DNA of 64,000 nucleotides from Closterium sp. NIES-65 (taxonomy: Eukaryota > Streptophyta > Zygnematophyceae > Desmidiales > Closteriaceae). Below, in pieces: positions 54,531 to 64,000 of this stretch (within the stretch, counting starts at the first letter, position 1; each line of letters opens with the position of its first letter). The stretch covers positions 62,001-126,000 of the forward strand of contig CANXME010002498.1 of NCBI GenBank assembly GCA_948144175.1, in the 5' to 3' direction. Both the position numbers and the translations under genes were made by a program. The notes below the pieces were generated by a model that was given only the letters and a program-made list of their open reading frames with translations, was not told the DNA's origin and did no database searches.

Positions 54531-55829
54531 CCGCACTGCAGGCTGCAACTGATGGCCCGCCCCCTCTTCCCATCCTCCCCTATTCCGTCTGCTTTGTGTT
54601 GACTTGCCATCTCTTCCCCCTCTGCCTTCTCCACACCCCTTCCACTTTCCTCCCCTCTCCAGGCTGCAACTGGATGAAGCGTGGCATCTTGCTGCCCACC
54701 GCTTGACTACTCTGCTGCACCTCCCAACCCCCCTCTTCCTCCCCCGTCCCCCCCCCCCCTTCCCTGCCGCCAACCACACCTCTCCAGGCTGCAACTGGGT
54801 CAAGGCATTGCGTCCCTTCTTGAGCTACGTCCTATGGGAGCCCGCCACTTGAACCCCCCCCTCCTCCCACAGAAGCCCACCACTCGTCCCTCATCCGCTA
54901 ATTCCTATGAGAGCCCACCGCTTAAATCCTCCTCTTCACCTTCCACCGCCCCCCTCCCCGCTCTCCTCTCGCCACCACAACTCGCCAGGCTGCAACTGGA
55001 TCAAGGCGTCTCGTCCCTCCCTGCTATACGTCCTATGGGAGCCCTTCCTCCCCTCTCTACGGGAGTTCACCACCGGCACCCTACATGCCATGTCCCATTC
55101 CCCCTCGCCCTCCCCACCGCACGCGCTCCAGGTTGCAACTGGATCAAGGCGTCACGCCCCTTCCTGCACTACGTTTTATGGTAGCCCACCAGCTGAACTC
55201 TTGGGTGTACCTTTCACCCCTTCACTCCCTACTTCCTCCCCTCAACTTCCTTTCCTCCCCATTGCAACTGGATCAAGGCGTCGCGCCCCTTCCTGCGAGA
55301 CGTTTTATGGTAGCCCACCAGCTGAACTCTCGGCTGTACCTTTCACCCCTTCACTCCCTACTTCCTCCCCTCAACTTCCTTTCCTCCCCATTGCAACCGG
55401 ATCAAGTGTCTCTCTTCCCACTTCCAACTTTCTGCTGCACCCTCCACCCCCGTCCCCACACCTTTCCCCTCTCTCCCTTTCCCCTCTCTCCCTTTCCCCT
55501 CCTCTCCCCTCCCGTCCACTCGCACTCGCACCTCTACTCGCAACTCTCCAGGCTGCAATTGGATCAAGGCGTCGCGCCCCTTCCTGCGCTACGTCCTGTG
55601 ATGGGCTTCCACTCCCTCCTGCCGCCTGCCTTTGCCCTGGCGTCTCATCACTCCCAACCCCTCTTCCTCCTCCCCACAGCGCAGGCTGCAACTGGATCAA
55701 GGCGTCGCGCCCCTTCCTGCGATACGTCCTATGGGCTGCCACCATTAGCACGGACAAGGCTGAGGATTGGGCAGCACTAGCTCACCTCACCGCAGGGCGG
55801 CGGTGGAGCTGGCAAGGAATATCTCAAGG

Positions 55830-56215
55830 AGCTCATGCCAGCTGCACTGGAGAATGTGCATGTGGCTCAACTGCGGGAGGCTAAGAGGTATCAGCAGAGG
55901 AAGGAGGGTAACAAGGAGCCACATCTCCTTGTGGCGCAGGTAACAGGACAAGGGAGTGGCGCAAGGAAGAGAGGTGTACCTGCGCCTCTCTTCCTTCCGC
56001 CAAGGGAGATACTCTGGACATGGCGGTTGGAGCAGAGAGATGGAAGGTAAAAGAAGTGCGCGCTGGTGCTGGTAGATGAGAAGGGGAGGGAGCAGCGAGA
56101 ACATGTGACAAATGTCGCGGTGGCGGGAAAGGCGGTGTGGTGCCCAAGCTGACGGGTCCCGTGAGCAGAGCCGCTAAGGCAAGGGCTTTGGCACGGGAGG
56201 GGGCAGGGGTGCATG
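55830..56215 (+). mobile_element. Decayed Ty3/gypsy integrase-tail fragment
   Basis: Similarity to the C-terminal tail of the gypsy element at about 26010-26370 is clear: PAALENVHVAQLREAKRY, then EVYLR, DMAVGAERWKVKEV-type and TNVAVAG-type blocks. It is an old fragment with several breaks, lying in intron 4 of the third GT14 copy. The rest of its element was not found. Confidence 0.75.
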
Positions 56216-56556
56216 GGCACTGAAGGGAGAGAATAGGAGGAGTTGCAACCTGGGACCAGGGATGGGGACGGCAGAGAGCAGAGAAGGGAAGAGACAGGAT
56301 TGTAAGAGAGAGGGCAAGGAAGGGAAGCAAGAGTGCAAGAGAGGGACAGAGGGTGAGGTCACGACATCCTCCCCCTCCCCCCTCTCTCCCCTTCTTCCTG
56401 CTTTCCACATGTCATCCCCCCCTCCTTGCGTTACATCCCAAGGATGGTACTCCGTGCTTTCTATAGTCTGCCACCTTGCGTTACATCCCAAGGAGGTGAA
56501 TTCTCTGATGCACCTTGTATCCCCACTCTGCCTCCACCTCTCCCCTCCACCTCTTC

Positions 56557-56574
56557 TTTTGAGTCGACTCAAAA
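56557..56574. repeat. Palindrome TTTTGAG-TCGA-CTCAAAA
   Basis: A perfect 18-bp palindrome next to an exon-4 fragment. A 17-of-18 match is at 51368-51385. Confidence 0.85.
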
Positions 56575-57019
56575 GTTACCGGGCTTCAACTGGATCAAGG
56601 CGTCGCCTTTTTCCCCTCTCCTCCCCTCACCTCTCCCTTCCACTCGCCCCTCTCCAGGCTACAACTGGATCAAGGCATCTCGCCTATTTCTTGTGCTTCT
56701 TGTTGACTTGCCATATCCTCCCCCCCTTGCCCACCTTTCAATATTCCCCCTTTCCACCTGCAACACTGGGCAGGTTGCAACTGGATCAAGGCGCCGCGGC
56801 CCTTCCTGCGCTACGTCCTATGGGAGCCCGCCAGCTGTACATGGCTGACGTCATCGACTCAGACGAGCACTACTTCAGCACCGTCGCCTGCCAGAAAGCT
56901 CGCTTCAACCGGTCCCTGCTCAACGCTAGCCTGCATTTCGCCACATTCGCCAAGGGCAGCCCGGGTAAGTTCACCTTCCCAGTGCTTGACTGTGTGTTGT
57001 GCCCCGCCAACCCCATTCA

Positions 57020-57470
57020 CTCGCACGAGCATCACTTCAGCACCGTGGCCTGCCACTCGCCCCACTTCAACCGCACGCTCCTGAATGCGAGTCTCCATTT
57101 CGCCAAGGCCAGCCCGGTATGTTTCCATGTGATTCATTTGCTGAGAGGGATAGAATTCGAATGCTGGGAGCCACGGATTCTGATGTTGGGAGCCACTTGG
57201 ACGAGCATCACTTCAGCACCGTCGCCTGCCACTCGCCCCGCTTCAACCACTCCCTCGTGAATGCCAGTTTGCACTTCGCCACATTCGCCAAGGGCAGCCC
57301 GGGTACGTATCCATGTGTGGGTGCCACTTTAACGTGCGCTGTGCGCCTGCCGCCACCACATCCACTCGGATGAGCACTGCTGGGGAGCACTTGCGCTCCT
57401 GACGTCATCACCTGACGTCATCGACTCGGACGAGCACTACTTCAGCACCGTCGCCTTCCCTCCCCTCCAC
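57020..57470 (+). repeat. Exon-4 donor-side fragments, third GT14
   Basis: Three copies of the second half of exon 4 follow the full exon, at about 57025-57118, 57207-57300 and 57417-57465. The second one keeps FNHSLVNASLHFATFAKGSP and a GGGTACGT donor-like end. Confidence 0.82.
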
Positions 57471-57527
57471 TTCCCCTCCTCCCCCTGCTTTCCCCTCCCT
57501 GGCCCCTCCCCATCCCCCGTCCCCGAT

Positions 57528-57950
57528 GGCAGCACTCCCTTGAGATGAACGATGCCTTCACTATTGGAGTTCTGAGTCGATCCCTTCCCTCTCCTCCCCT
57601 TCCCTGCAACCCCTTGTATCCCCCGACTCCCCCATCCCCTCATCTCAGCACTCCCTCGAGGTGAATGACTCATTCTACGATGCCTTCACCCATGTGCCAT
57701 GCTTCAACCACTCTCTCCCCTCCCCTCCCCTCACCTCCCCTCCCCCCCCACCCCACACCGCAGCACTTCCTGGAGATGAACGACTCTTTCTACGATGCAT
57801 TCACCAGTGGAGCTCTGAGTCGACTCATAAATGCCTCCTCTCTCCTCCCCTCCTCTCCACTCACCTCCCATGGCAGCACTCCCTGGAGATGAACGGCTCC
57901 TTCTACGACGCCTTCACCAGTGTGCCCCCTCACCATCCCCTCTTGTATCT
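57528..57950 (+). repeat. Exon-5 acceptor-side fragments, third GT14
   Basis: Four partial copies start near 57532, 57648, 57764 and 57874, ahead of the full exon at 58049-58155. Each begins with (G)CAG, then a CACTCCCTNGAGATGAA variant. Spacers are C-rich, including a run of C at about 58014-58034. Confidence 0.85.
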
Positions 57951-59279
57951 TCCTCTCCCCTCTCCCCTCTCCCCTCCCGCTTCAATCACTCTCTCTTTCC
58001 TCCCCTCCCCAACCCCCCCCCCCCCCCCCCCCCCACCCCCCAATGCAGCACTCCCTCAAGATGAACGACTCCTTCTACAAGGCATTCACCAGTGGCGTCG
58101 TCCTCTTTGCCAGGAAGTTTCCTCGCAACTCACAGACTCTGGATAGGATTGACAGGTATGGCCAAGTCAACCCAGTCAAGCCAGTCAATGAAGTCAATAC
58201 AGTCAAGAGACCAAATTAAGCTGGTCAATTGAAACAGCCCATTTCTACACAATCAACCAAGTCAACCCAGTTAAGCAATCCCACAGATGGTGTTTCGAGG
58301 CGCCTCAAGTTAACCAAGTCAATTCTGGTGAAGGAATGAGTACTATGCATCCAGAGAACACTAGACTTCACTAGTCTGGGCACTTGCAAGTATATCTCCA
58401 GAAAACTAGACTTCATTTGCAAGTATACATCTAGACTCTCTTCATGACGCTTTATTCCAGGTTGTTACAACATTGGCACTCCCTATACCTCCTCTACCTC
58501 ACCTTACCCCATCTCACCTCTTCCCGTCCTTCCATACCCTCATCCTCCCTCGCCCATCTTCCCTTTTCCCATCCTTCTTTACACCTCCCCCCCCGCTTCC
58601 ATTTTCCCATCCTCCCCCACTTGCTCGCAGGGAGCTGCTGCAGCGGCAGCCTGATAGCATCACCCCCGGCACTTGGTGCTCTCTCCCTGCCTCCACTGCC
58701 TCCAACCATGCCTCGCCTCCCGATTTTTACTCAACACCTGACCCCTCAAGCAGCGGTGATGGCACCACTGGCAGCAGCAGCAGTGTTGGTGTTATAGGCT
58801 GGCTGCAGCGGTTGATATCCCCTGCACCGTGCAGCCCTCACAGGAGGCAGACTACCACAGATACCCCCTACTCACTCACTTCTACAGTATTTTCACATGG
58901 TGAAAGTGAAACCAGCAACAGGGGGACAACTGCAACTGGAGGTGATGCTGAGCTAGCTGTCTGTCTACAGTACACACTGTGTTAGTATCCTCGTTGAGAT
59001 TAGCACCAAGCAAGCGGGTAGAGGCCATGCTCCCTCGGTTTCTCTAGTTGCTGGACACAAGCAACTCGTGCCGAGTGCCAGAGGGGGACACCCGGTTGAC
59101 AGAGGGAGTGTAGAGGGACGGAGAGGTTTCAAACATTGAGAAGTATCAGATTTTATTTGAAACCCACATGCGGTTTGCCGAGGAAGGACTTGTTTGAGCC
59201 TACCGTGTATGATATTGTATGGTCTTACGGCAAGTTAGCTGGTCTATTGAAATAATGTTGTGCATGTATAGTAGGTAGC

Positions 59280-60678
59280 TGTGAAAGTTTAGAAGAAAGA
59301 AGAGAGGTTGAACTAGCAGGAATGAGGATACAAATAGCAAACCCTAGAAGGGTTGTACTCGCTATAGAGCACCCCACTACAGGCTAGAGCATAAGATAAC
59401 ATTCTGACACACCCCCATAGCCAAAGTGGGGTGTAATCAGCAGAGCAAGCAAAGCAGTACAAGCTCAGGGTGGATCACAATGTCACCACACATTCTGAGC
59501 ACAAGTTCAAGAAGCAATAGTTTAGAGTTCACAATTATGAGCAAAGCTAGAGGCTATCGCATAGGGCAAGTGAGGAGGAGAAGAGAGAGTGAGAGGAGAG
59601 GAGATAGGAGGCGACGGCTGAAGCTGCAGACACACGGGCAACAGGAGGCACACTGGCACAGTGGCTACCGGAACAACGCTCCGGAATACTGGAGTAACTG
59701 GCCCCGCGGCTAAAGTAGCGGCAGACGAGCAACGGACCCACGGGCGACTGGCACAGCTGGCTACGACTGGGCTACCGGACGAATTCCCCGGAATACAGGT
59801 GCTGCTGGCGACACGACGGCAACCTCCGTGCAACTTCCCCAAACAGTCCCACCCCCCTAACACACACCCGCTGCTACACCCCTAGCTCCACTCCCACCCC
59901 ACCCCCTAGCACCACTCCGTCGAATCCCACACACCCACCCCCCTCAGCGGCAGCTGCAGCAGTGGGAGACAGAGGAGGAGGAGCAGGGGAGACCACACAC
60001 CCGACACCCCCCAGGTCGCGGCCCCCGAAGGAGCCGCGACGGGCGACGGGAAAAGGGGGGGGGGGGGGGGGGGGAGGCGGTGTCGAGGAAGGGGCCCACC
60101 ACGGGCCTGGTAGGGTCGCCCGAGCCGCGCGCAGGCGGCCCGAGTCGCGCGCGGGCCTGGCGCCGCCCGTACGGGCCGCGCGCGGGCCTCGCGCAGCCCG
60201 TACGGGCCGCGCGCTGCCTGTACGGGCCGCGCGTAGGCCACGACGGGCGACGGGGGGTGACGACCGGGTCCCCGTCGCCCGTCGCGGCGCCTCCCGAGGG
60301 CGACGCGCCGGTCGACGGGGCCGAAGCCCGCCGCGCGCCTCGGGGCGCACAGCGGGCAGAGAACCACCGCGCGCCCCGCCGCGCGCCCCAAACCGCCGCG
60401 CGCCTCGGGGCGCACGGCGGGAAGAAAAACTGCCACACGCCACGGGGCGTGCGGCACCGAGTGTAGTGATAGTAGTTGCAGCGGAAGCAAGGAGGTGGTA
60501 AGCCCACCCACAGGATCGATCCAAGGGGATCGACCTGCTCTGATAGCATGTGAAAGTTTAGAAGAAAGAAGAGAGGTTGAACTAGGAAGAATGAGGATAC
60601 AAATAGCAAACCCTAGAAGGGTTGTACTCGCTATAGAGCACCCCACTACAGGCTAGAGCATAAGATAACATTCTGACA
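59280..60678 (-). mobile_element. Non-autonomous LTR element D
   Basis: It has 130-bp LTRs at 59280-59409 and 60549-60678, differing at two sites by eye, with flanks GTAGC and GTAAC (4 of 5). Read on the minus strand it starts TGTCAGAATG. A primer-site-like TGCTATCAGAGCAGG lies inside the right LTR. The interior (1.1 kb) has no gag or pol. It keeps the sequence next to the 3' LTR that copia B and C share (ACCACACATTCTGAGCACAAG) and the GC-rich leader of C. It must use proteins from copia relatives, which is inference. Confidence 0.85.
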
Positions 60679-61200
60679 GTAACTGTATCGTTTTGTTTAG
60701 TTTTGAGCTTATCAATAATCTTGAATCGGATTGATATTGTCATACATGTTTACATGTGGCGACATGTTTAGCGATCAGAAAGTGATCGTCCATAGGATCA
60801 CCTCACGAAGGTTCGCACACGACTATGTGTTGGTGGTGGGTCCTTGACCTCAATAGCAGAGTGAATGTAAAATGTTTGAGATGAATAAAACATGCAAGTT
60901 CAAGGAATATAAATAAGAGTACAGGGGAATACCAAGCGTCCTATCTAACCATGTACTCTAAGGGGTACATTCCCTTATTACAGCGAGACCCAACCGTGCG
61001 ACTCCAGACGGTTACAAACTACCTAGGCAGAATCCTCGCCACTGTTGCTGCCTGATGCTTTCTGCCCAACAGTCTAGATGCCTCTGTAACCGTATGACCC
61101 TTCGCGTCACTTCCGTCCCTTCGTCTTCATTCTCGGTAGTGCGTGTTTTGATTGCTGCGGTAAGGAGTGCACAGTGATGCTTCAATAATTAATATTCGTA
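60679..61200. other. Flank of element D and of copia fragment F
   Basis: No gene was recognised. It may include the 3' LTR of fragment F, since it lies just past the end of its RNase H, but I could not define LTR ends. Confidence 0.4.
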
Positions 61201-62425
61201 CCAACCCCCTTCACCCCTGGCCGTAGAAGGTCTTGACCCGCTTGACTAATCCGCTGAGTTCGGAGCAGTGCTGATACTGCTGACGCGGCAGTTTCTTTGT
61301 GAGGAAATCTGCTGCCATGTCACCCGTCGGGCAGTAGGTTAGGTCAACCTTGCCCTTGTCACCTTCATCCTTGACGAAGAAGTATTGCAGCGTGATGTGT
61401 TTGGTTCGGCCAGGTTTGTTCGCGATCCTGATCACGCTCTGGTTATCGCAGTGCAGACGGAAGTTCCGTGAAATTGGAATTTTTGCCTCCTGCAGTAGTT
61501 CGTAAAGGTAAAGACCTTCGCGAACGGCTGGCGTTGCTGCAATGAACTCTGCTTCTGCCGATGACAGAGCAACCAGCTCCTGCTTCTGCGAGTTCCAGTA
61601 GATGGGATCGCTGGGTTCGAGGCGAAATAGAAAGCCCGTTCTGGACTGTCGATTGTTGGGATCAGCAGCATGGTCAGCATCCACGTATCCGATGAGGTTG
61701 AATGATGCGGTTGGGATGGTGGAATAGCAGAGCCCAACATTGGGCGTGGAAACGAAGAATTGAAGTGCTCGCTGAAGATCTGAGAGATTTTCAACCGTTG
61801 GTTTGCGGGAGTACTGGGCAAGCTGACTCGCGATGTACGAGAGGTCTGGCCTGCAGGTAACAGAGGCAAAGATCAGGCATCGGAATTGCTGCTGGTAAGT
61901 CTGAAGCCCAGGAGGGGACAGGGCTTTGTTGTCAGTTTGTGGTTGGGTCCTGGAGTGCGGTAAGGGGTGGAGAGTGGTGCAGGTGCGATGTTGAAGCGCT
62001 TGCCAAGTTCCTCTGCGTACTTGGCTGCTGAGAGATGAATGGCTTCCGACGAGTAGGAGATTTTGAGCCCGAGGAACTACTTCATGTCATGGTTGCAGGT
62101 GATATCGACACACCCTGCGAGGTTTTTCTCGAACTGCTCGAGCAACTCGTTGCTTGACCCTGTGTAGAGGAGGTTGTCGACGTAGACCGTGAGTAGGATA
62201 TATTCGTTGCGAAAATTGCGGCGATACATCCCTGGATTGTGAGGCAGCTGCTTGAACCCGATTTCAAGCAGTATGTTGTGCAGGTACTGCTGCCAGAGCC
62301 TTGGTGCTTGTTTGATTCCGTAAAGGGATTTTCACAACTGGCAGACTCGTGAATCCCCTTCGACGTATGTGTGCAGCTGCTCCATATAGATCACTACATC
62401 TACTAACGCGTACAGAAACACATTC
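61200..62425 (-). mobile_element. Old Ty1/copia fragment F (different family), interrupted by element E
   Basis: RNase H on the minus strand is clear at about 61210-61690: an ALSSAEAEF core, TKHITLQYFFVKD and ADFLTKKL. Reverse transcriptase pieces follow up to 62425, including a YVDNLLY motif (about 62175). The sequence is much less GC-rich than A, B and C and belongs to another copia lineage. It is broken, with several breaks. Element E is inserted into it, so more of F may continue beyond 63998. Confidence 0.85.
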
Positions 62426-63993
62426 TGTCAAAGTTTGAAGGAAGAAAAGAGGATTGAACTAGCAGAAATGGGGATACAAATAGCAAACCCTAGAAGGGTT
62501 GTACTCGCTATAGAGCACCCCACTACAGGCTAGAACATAAGATAATATTCTGACACACCCCCATAGCCAAAGTGGGGTGTAATCAGCAGAGCAGGCAAAG
62601 CAGTACAAGCTCAGGGTGGATCACAATGTCACCACACATTCTGAGCACAAGTTCAAGAAGCAAAAGTTTAGAGCTTACAATTTTGAGCAAAGCTAGTGGT
62701 AGTCACAACGGGCAAGTGAGGAGGAGGAGAGAGAGTGAGGGGGGGAGATAGGAGGCGACGACTGAAGCTGCAGACACACGGGCAACAGGAGGCAGACTGG
62801 CACAGCGGCTACCGGACAGCGCCCGGACTACAGGAGTAACAGGCCCCGCGGCTAAAGTAGCGGCAGACGGGCAACGGACCCATGGGCGGCTGGCGTAGAA
62901 GTCTAGCTCACTGGGCTACCGGGACAGCGCCCCGGACTACAGGTGCTGCGGACAATAGTACGGCAACCTCCATGCAGCTTCCCCAAACAGTCCCACCCCC
63001 CCCGACACACACCCGCTGCTACACCCCTAGCTCCACTCCCACGCACCCCCCTTAAACCCTAAACCCCAGTCTCCCACACAACCACCCCCCTCAGCGACAG
63101 CTGCAGCAGTGGGAGACGAAGGAGGAGGAGGAGCAGAGGGAGTAAAGTACACCGGTCACCCCCATACCCGCCACCCCACAGCTCGCCCCTCAAGGGGAAA
63201 TGGGGGGGAGGGGAGAAAGGGGGCCCACCACGGACCTGAGAGAGTCGCAGGTGGGGGCACGGGGCCGGGGCCGCGAGTAGGGCGACGGGGCCGCGCGGGC
63301 GGCGACGGGGCCGCTGCGGCGGCGACGGGGCCGCGCGGGCGGTGAAGGGGCCGCGGCGGGTGGGGACGGGGTCGCTGCGGGCGGCGACGGGTCGGTGGCG
63401 GGGCCGCGACGGGTCGGTGGCGGGGCCGCGTCCGGAGTTGGCGGGGCCGCGACCGAAGGCGGCTGGGCCACGACGTGAGGCGACAGGGCCGCGACCGGAG
63501 GTGGCGGGGCCGCGACGGGTCTGTGGCGGGGCCGCGACCGAAGGTGGCGGGGCCGCGACCGGAGTGGGGCGGCGGGGCCGCGACGGGTCCCCGTCGCCCG
63601 TCGCGACGCCTCCAGAGCGGGACGCGGCGAACGCCGCGAGGCAGACGCCCGCCGCGCGCCTCGGGGCGCACAGCGGGCAGAGAACCGCCGCGCGCCTCGG
63701 GGCGCACGGCGGGCAGAAAACCGCCGCGCGCCTCGGGGCGCACGGCGGGCAGAAAACCGCCGCGCGCCTCGGGGCGCACGGCGGGAGGAAAAAGTAGCAG
63801 CGGAAGCGAGGTGGGAACACACCCACAGGATCGATCCAAGGGGATCGACCTGCTCTGATAGCATGTCAAAGTTTGAAGGAAGAAAAGAGGATTGAACTAG
63901 CAGAAATGGGGATACAAATAGCAAACCCTAGAAGGGTTGTACTCGCTATAGAGCACCCCACTACAGGCTAGAACATAAGATAATATTCTGACA
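62426..63993 (-). mobile_element. Non-autonomous LTR element E (young)
   Basis: It has 130-bp LTRs at 62426-62555 and 63864-63993 without visible differences and an exact 5-bp duplication CATTC (62421-62425 and 63994-63998). It is the same family as D: same LTR core, same sequence next to the 3' LTR, same GC-rich leader with GCCGCGCGCCTCGGGGCGCA units repeated four times (about 63650-63785). There is no gag or pol. Identical LTRs mean recent movement, so an autonomous helper was active recently. Confidence 0.88.
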
Positions 63994-64000
63994 CATTCTT

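Larger units (their letters stand above)
54060..56760 (+). repeat. Exon-4 acceptor-side array in the third GT14 copy
   Basis: About twelve partial copies of the exon-4 start stand before the full exon at 56774. They lie near 54062, 54541, 54661, 54787, 54988, 55132, 55263, 55392, 55551, 55684, 56581 and 56657. Most keep AGGCTGCAACTGGATCAAG and part of SRPFLRYVLW. Spacers are pyrimidine tracts, including a long CCCCT array (54170-54530). Confidence 0.85.
51890..59160 (+). pseudogene. Partial third GT14 copy without exons 1 and 2
   Basis: Homology to the right GT14 gene starts in intron 2 and runs through the 3' flank. Full-length exon equivalents are exon 3 (53198-53307, 110 nt), exon 4 (56774-56964, 191 nt against 209), exon 5 (58049-58155, 107 nt) and exon 6 (58631 to about 59157). 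Exon 4 has lost 19 nt at the WPRRIL codons and gained one at its end, so its middle reads out of frame. Exon 6 stops early, after ELAVCLQYTLC. With no exon 1 or 2 there is no membrane anchor or N-terminal catalytic part, so it should be non-functional. Its exon haloes are larger than in the other copies, and intron 4 holds a decayed gypsy fragment. Confidence 0.85.

Noticed and set aside
53779-55884. Several proline/serine-rich reading frames in the third GT14 copy
   Set aside because: They are translations of pyrimidine tracts and exon-4 fragments in mixed frames, with no codon-level signal beyond those fragments.

Overview
The window is nuclear DNA of a streptophyte plant, of algal, bryophyte or other non-seed grade; I cannot place it more closely. 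The evidence is an eIF1A protein very close to land-plant eIF1A, a plant-type GT14 (GlcAT14-like) glycosyltransferase gene with phased GT-AG introns, and Ty1/copia and Ty3/gypsy elements with plant-style initiator-Met-type primer sites. Only two host gene families are present: one eIF1A gene and three copies of the GT14 gene. Almost everything else is transposon or tandem repeat.

Layout. 1-6214: copia element A (minus strand, runs off the left edge), inserted in a small terminal-inverted-repeat element. 6323-13219: copia element B (plus). 13269-14889: hAT-like non-autonomous DNA transposon with a second TIR element nested in it. 15005-31836: decayed GT14 copy on the minus strand. Its fourth intron holds a 23-bp minisatellite, split by a young Ty3/gypsy element (18639-27023). 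32602-33039: eIF1A (minus). 34716-41400: GT14 copy on the plus strand with six exons, apparently intact, 600 codons. 42160-42670: third TIR element. 42678-49663: young copia element C (minus). 51890-59160: partial third GT14 copy (plus) without exons 1 and 2. 59280-60678 and 62426-63993: two short non-autonomous LTR elements, D and E. E sits inside an old fragment of a different copia family (about 61200-62425).

Main results. (1) The gypsy element carries, between protease and reverse transcriptase, a domain with the motif order of a DNMT3-type cytosine-5 DNA methyltransferase. (2) GT14 exons 2-6 lie in haloes of partial exon copies. Acceptor-side fragments, usually with a pyrimidine tract and AG, lie upstream of the full exon; donor-side fragments lie downstream. 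This is seen in all three GT14 copies. (3) Copia elements B and C, in opposite orientations, are inserted at exactly the same offset from the end of two members of one TIR family. (4) Short palindromes with fixed arms and different 4-bp centres are scattered through the GT14 region.

The GT14 copies on either side of eIF1A are head-to-head, so the locus looks like an inverted duplication around eIF1A followed by a direct partial duplication to the right. Later retroelement insertions expanded it.
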